Positions 15,300-18,358 of a DNA stretch of 18,358 bases are shown one piece after another. The stretch spans positions 36,151 to 54,508 of the forward strand of contig CAJUGR010000001.1 of assembly GCA_910586285.1 (NCBI GenBank). The letters are read 5' to 3'. Position 1 is the first letter of the stretch. Each line of letters begins with the position of its first letter. Below the pieces are notes generated by a model. The model saw only the letters and a list, made by a program, of their open reading frames with translations, did no database searches and was not told the DNA's origin. The stretch comes from an uncultured Erysipelotrichaceae bacterium. GTDB lineage: Bacteria > Bacillota_I > Bacilli_A > Erysipelotrichales > Erysipelotrichaceae. Position numbers and translations under genes: made by a program.

Positions 15300-15375
15300 A
15301 ATCCGGTCAAAAAGTGTGAGAGTTGAGTTGCCGGATTAGATGTCAGGTGTGTTGAGTGTTCGAGATAGATGTCAG
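15300..15375 (+). repeat. Inverted repeat and direct repeat upstream of the broken unknown gene
   Basis: AATCCGG (15300-15306) and CCGGATT (15331-15337) are perfect inverted arms 24 bases apart. TAGATGTCAG is repeated at 15337-15346 and 15366-15375; the second copy runs into the GAGGAGG ribosome binding site. No convincing promoter is visible. The pieces could be element-end sequence or operator-like sites. Confidence 0.35.
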
Positions 15376-15389
15376 AGGAGGTTTTGTAT

Positions 15390-16154
15390 TTGTTTAGTAC
15401 TTATGATATACGATCTTCTGCAAATGCCTGTAAAACATTAGTAGGACTAAGCGGAGTTGACATTTCAACTTGGGAAAAATTTGTAGGGCATGAAAGCGAA
15501 TACAGATGATTTAGTGGAAGATGTAATAAAAAGATTCGGACATCTTCCGAGAACATATCTTGATTTTAATTTTGTGTATTTTCACGTGACGACGAGTGCA
15601 AACGAGTGTGAAGCCATAAAGAAATATGGAATCTTAGATTTACAGCAAGCATATCTTTGTGACGAATCAGAACTGAGAGTTTTTCAGACCGGCACGGGAT
15701 AATAATAAATATAGAGGACGCATTATTGACATATAATGGGAAAGTCTTTGATATTTCTTATAACGCTGGCAATTGTCCCAGAACAGGTACACAGGAATAT
15801 TTATGCTCGTCGATTGGAAGAAAGTTCTATTATGATTTTACGACTTGCGGGTTTTTATCGGTATGGGAAAGAAGTCCTTACGGGGGTCAGGTTCATTGTC
15901 GCCCGGAAATACTATGGGATATTGACAACCTATTAAAATTAAATTTATCTGAGGAATGGGAGCAGTCGCATTTCCCATATGAAATAGTAGCTCAAGTAAA
16001 CGGCTTCGATATTGTTTTTGACGGGGACGATGATCAGAGCGATAAGGACAAAGTATTGATGTATTTAACGATGGCTTACGATACCGCTTTTGGAGAGCCA
16101 TTTGAGCATATCCTTCTGATGAAAAACGGTATTCAGATTCTCCAGATCGAATAA
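15390..16154 (+). pseudogene. Unknown gene broken by two compensating frameshifts
   Basis: A TTG start at 15390 with GAGGAGG 8 bases upstream opens a frame that stops at TGA 15507. Skipping one base there gives a coding frame (LVEDVIKRFGHLPRTYLDF...) up to about 15675; restoring one T in the T5 tract of GTTTTTCAG then returns to the first frame (DRHGIIINIEDALLTYNGK...), open to the stop at 16154. Joined, this makes about 254 aa. The later part is rich in Asp and aromatic residues (TTCGFLSVWERSPYGG). I do not recognise the family with certainty. FVYFHVTTSANECEAIKKYGIL recalls the first His motif of DarT/KptA-type ADP-ribosyltransferase folds, as a weak hypothesis. A terminator follows. Smaller frames starting at 15490 and 15726 are pieces of this gene, not separate genes. 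Confidence 0.7.
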
Positions 16155-16192
16155 TTGAAATAAAACCTTTAACATGTTGGAGGTAAAGCAAA

Positions 16193-16225
16193 CAAGCATC
16201 TCAGATAATAAGTCTGTGATGCTTG
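16193..16225. terminator. Bidirectional terminator between the broken unknown gene and the recombinases
   Basis: CAAGCATCTCAGA (16193-16205) and TCTGTGATGCTTG (16213-16225) pair over 13 positions with one mismatch around a 7-base loop, followed by CTCTTTTT on the plus strand. The minus strand has a weaker T-rich tail after the recombinase stop. Confidence 0.75.
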
Positions 16226-16231
16226 CTCTTT

Positions 16232-17799
16232 TTATGCTTCGATTTCGATTGTGATCCCGGACTCGAATTCCACGGTGAAGTGGTCGGCGAAGACGGTGAT
16301 CTTCTCGATGAGCTTTTTAACCAACGCCTCATCAAACTCTGTGATGTCAACTTCCTGCCCGGCGATGAAGTCCTGTAGTTCCTTGATGCGGTTCATGACT
16401 TCTTTCCGGCGGTGGCTGTCAAGCTCGGATTGTATCTTCTGGTCGCGGAGTCGGAAAATCTCATCGACGATGGCATCGTAGTCCTGCTTGTTGTTTGCCT
16501 TCTTGATGACTTCTTTTTGCAGTTCCTCAAGCCTTGCCTGAATGCCGTCCGGCGAGAGAGTGTCAGCGTTGACCACGGCCTTGGCGATGTTCTGCTGTAA
16601 GGTTTTCAGGAAGACGTCCCGCTCGGTGAGAATCTGGTTAATGGCCTTGACCGTGATCTCTTGCGGCAGGAGCTCGTTTACCGTCCTGTTGGTGCAGTTC
16701 TTTTCAGCCGAGGTCGGTTCCAAGCGGCTGATACAGCGCCAGACGATGGACTTGCAGCCGTGGTTGTTCCAGTGAACGCGCCTGTAAAGTTCGCCGCAGT
16801 CTTCGCAGAAAACCATCTGTGCAAAACAGTGATTGCAGGAGAAGCTGCGCTTTTTGCCTGTCGGACTGAAGTGAACTACCCGGCGGCGACAAGCTCTGCC
16901 TGCACCTGCATTAAGAACTCCTTTGGAATGATTGCTTCGTGGTCGCCCTCAACGTAGTATTGAGGGACGGTGCCGTTGTTCTTGAACCGCTTTTTTGTTA
17001 AGAAGTCTGTGGTATAGGTCTTTTGAAGCAGCGCGTCGCCCATGTACTTCTCGTTGCGGAGAATCTTGTTGATGGTACTGGTGTGCCATTTTTTCTTGCC
17101 AGCGCCGGTAAGGATACCGTCAGCCATAAGGCTGTCGGCAATCTTATCCATGCTGGAGCCTTCGAGGTATTCACGGTAAAAGCGTTTTACGATTTCTGCC
17201 TGCTCAGGATCAATGATTAGATGCCCGTTGTCATCCATGGTATATCCGAGGAAGCGATTGTGGTTGACCTGTACCTTGCCTTGCTGGTAGCGGCATTGCA
17301 GTCCCAGTTTTATGTTCTGGCTCATTGACTGGCTTTCCTGCTGGGCAAGGCTCGCCATGATCGTAATCAGCACCTCGCCCTTAGCGTCCAGTGTGTTGAT
17401 GGCTTCCTTTTCAAAATAAACAGGTATGTTCTTGTCCTTAAGCTGCCGGATGTATTGGAGGCAGTCGAGAGTGTTGCGGGCAAATCAGCTGATGGACTTT
17501 GTGATGACCATGTCGATATTTCCGGTTATGCACTCGTCGATCATTCGATTGAATTCGTCACGCTTTTTTGTGTTGGTGACGGAGATACCGTCGTCTGCAA
17601 ATATGCCCTCCAGCTCCCATTCCGGATTCTTTTGAATGTACTCGGTGTAGTGCGTGACCTGAGCCTCGTAGCTTGTTTCCTGTTCTTCGGAATCTGTGCT
17701 GACGTGACAGTAGGCTGCAACACGGAGCTTTTTCTGATCTGATTGTTTTACTGTATTTCCGACCTGTCGTCTGGCCGGAATCACCATAACATTTCCCAT
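16232..17799 (-). pseudogene. Large serine recombinase, inactivated (third of three)
   Basis: Joined across its lesions this would be a recombinase of about 520 aa. ATG 17799 (GTGAGGT upstream) opens a resolvase domain, LRVAAYCHVSTDSEEQ, with nucleophile Ser34. A recombinase domain (GYTMDDNGHLIIDPEQAEIV...), a zinc ribbon (CNHC...CEDC...) and a long charged coiled coil up to 16232 follow. Lesions: TGA at 17487-17485 inside KSIS-FARNTLD, where relatives have Arg (CGA to TGA); a missing base near 16888, after which the frame giving RRRVVHFSPTGKKR continues; and His32 in place of the catalytic Arg of the YCRVS motif. The apparent starts at 17373 and 16816 are internal methionines. The architecture is that of TndX/TnpX-like transposon integrases. 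Confidence 0.85.
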
Positions 17800-18214
17800 T
17801 AGCTTACCTCACTTTCAATGAGGCTGTAGAGGTATTCTGCCTGCAACCTCGGATCTTCATAATGTTGCTCTGCCGCTGCCATGCGAAAGCCGGTAGGGGA
17901 AATGCGGGTTTTACATTCTTTTTCCTGTTCAGCCTGCCAAGTTTCCCGGCGCGTTCCAGACGGATGGCAGCAGATTTATCGAAGGTTTCCTGATCGATGA
18001 TGGTCGGGTAAAAATCGTCTCCGAGGTAGTGACCGTTTTCCATCAGGCGCTTTGCCGTGCCGTGGTAGGTTTCAATGCCAGCAGCGGCAGTAGCCTTGGA
18101 CAGTGCCATCCCGGAGATGTAATTCTCATAGAGCTTTCGTATTTTATTGGCTTCATCCTCTTTAATCGTAGCGCAGCCGTTTTCAATGCTGTAGCCGTAG
18201 GGTGTATGTCCCAT
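17799..18214 (-). pseudogene. Short recombinase-domain protein, frameshifted (second of three)
   Basis: ATG 18214 begins MGHTPYGYSIENGCATIKEDEANKIRKLYENYISG, a stand-alone recombinase (DNA-binding) domain without the catalytic resolvase domain; such small proteins occur in tandem serine-recombinase arrays. After GRLNRKK the frame changes to nonsense. One extra A in the A5 tract (17923-17919) restores ECKTRISPTGFRMAAAEQ..., ending at TAA 17801-17799, which overlaps the next ATG as TAATG. That overlap supports the restored end. AAAGGA lies 9 bases before the start. Without repair the frame runs to 17804 with a C-terminus unlike the family. Confidence 0.75.
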
Positions 18215-18358
18215 GTATTCACATCCTTTCCCGAAGTGTCAGAATCATCACGAGATGTGATGTAATTTTCGTAGTGGGTTTTCTGTGCCTCAAGGCTTTC
18301 AAGCTGGGCATCGGAATCTGTAGAGACGCGGCAGTAGGCGGCTACCCTGATCTTCTTG
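18215..18358 (-). pseudogene. Serine recombinase fragment, catalytic N-terminus only (first of three)
   Basis: The frame enters from the right edge with KKIRVAAYCRVSTDSDAQLESLEAQKTHYENYIT, the start of a resolvase domain with the Arg and Ser of the active site intact. Recognisable similarity ends after about 45 residues, near 18250, at the inverted repeat CATCAC-GAGAT-GTGATG (18246-18262). The frame then runs through the following gene in a wrong phase to a TGA at 18045-18043. Most of the catalytic domain and all later domains are missing, which points to an internal deletion. The start is outside the window. Confidence 0.7.

Larger units (their letters stand above)
15207..18358. mobile_element. 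Decaying recombination end of an integrated mobile element
   Basis: From the rlmD stop to the right edge no intact gene is present. The block holds a broken unknown gene and three tandem broken serine-recombinase genes on the minus strand; the recombinase part looks more GC-rich than the block to its left. The left limit is set at the rlmD stop only because that is where intact chromosomal coding ends. I did not find a confirmed attachment site. The other end is outside the window. Confidence 0.65.

Noticed and set aside
15504..15677. Programmed +1 and -1 frameshifting in the unknown gene
   Set aside because: The AGA-TGA and T5 sites vaguely resemble shift sites, but two opposite programmed shifts in one gene would be extraordinary and the neighbouring genes are also decayed.
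15490..15702. Two separate small genes here and at 15726-16154
   Set aside because: Only the first frame has a ribosome binding site, and the parts join into one protein by single-base changes.
16232..16816. Independent intact gene for a zinc-ribbon protein
   Set aside because: Its first Met is internal to the recombinase zinc ribbon; the same frame continues upstream to the deletion near 16888.
1..18358. CRISPR array, tRNA or rRNA genes
   Set aside because: I found no regularly spaced repeats of CRISPR length and no tRNA or rRNA-like sequence on either strand by eye.

Overview
The window looks like a chromosomal segment of a low-to-mid GC Gram-positive bacterium (Bacillota). The evidence is strong AGGAGG-type ribosome binding sites, a tryptophan T-box leader, a PASTA-tailed penicillin-binding protein, a DegV protein and a BceAB-type transporter. 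The family Erysipelotrichaceae or a relative is my best guess from gene style alone; the sequence does not prove it.

Layout. 1-423: the last codons of a gene leaving the window on the left, its terminator, and a terminator for the next gene. 424-1410 (-): membrane-anchored XRE-type regulator with three regularly spaced TTGCAT half-sites in front of it. 1704-6862 (+): a peptidoglycan block of class B PBP, murE, mraY and uppP; the first three overlap or nearly touch, and uppP appears to have its own promoter. 6971-8244 (-): trpS behind a T-box leader whose specifier reads UGG. 8378-9295 (+): degV behind a consensus promoter. 9404-9959 (-): GNAT acetyltransferase. 10019-13104 (-): operon of a 63-aa membrane protein, a BceA-like ATPase and a BceB-like permease, with a BceR-type box upstream. 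13172-15206 (+): HAD phosphatase and rlmD (23S rRNA uracil methyltransferase), overlapping by 7 bases.

Right of rlmD (15207-18358) the character changes. No gene there is intact: one unknown gene carries two compensating frameshifts, and three tandem serine-recombinase genes on the minus strand carry a nonsense codon, two single-base deletions, a catalytic Arg-to-His change and a truncation. I read this as the decaying recombination end of a mobile element inserted just downstream of rlmD (rumA), a gene whose 3' end is a known integration site for serine-integrase elements in streptococci.

Functional theme. PBP, MurE, MraY and UppP make, use and recycle the lipid II cycle intermediates. The BceAB-like transporter belongs to a family that protects exactly that cycle from peptide antibiotics, yet no partner two-component system is encoded in the window although a BceR-like site is present. 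I did not find a clearly new multi-gene system. The best leads are the BceR-box operon with its small membrane protein, the triple half-site of the XRE regulator, and the broken unknown gene with an ADP-ribosyltransferase-like His motif.
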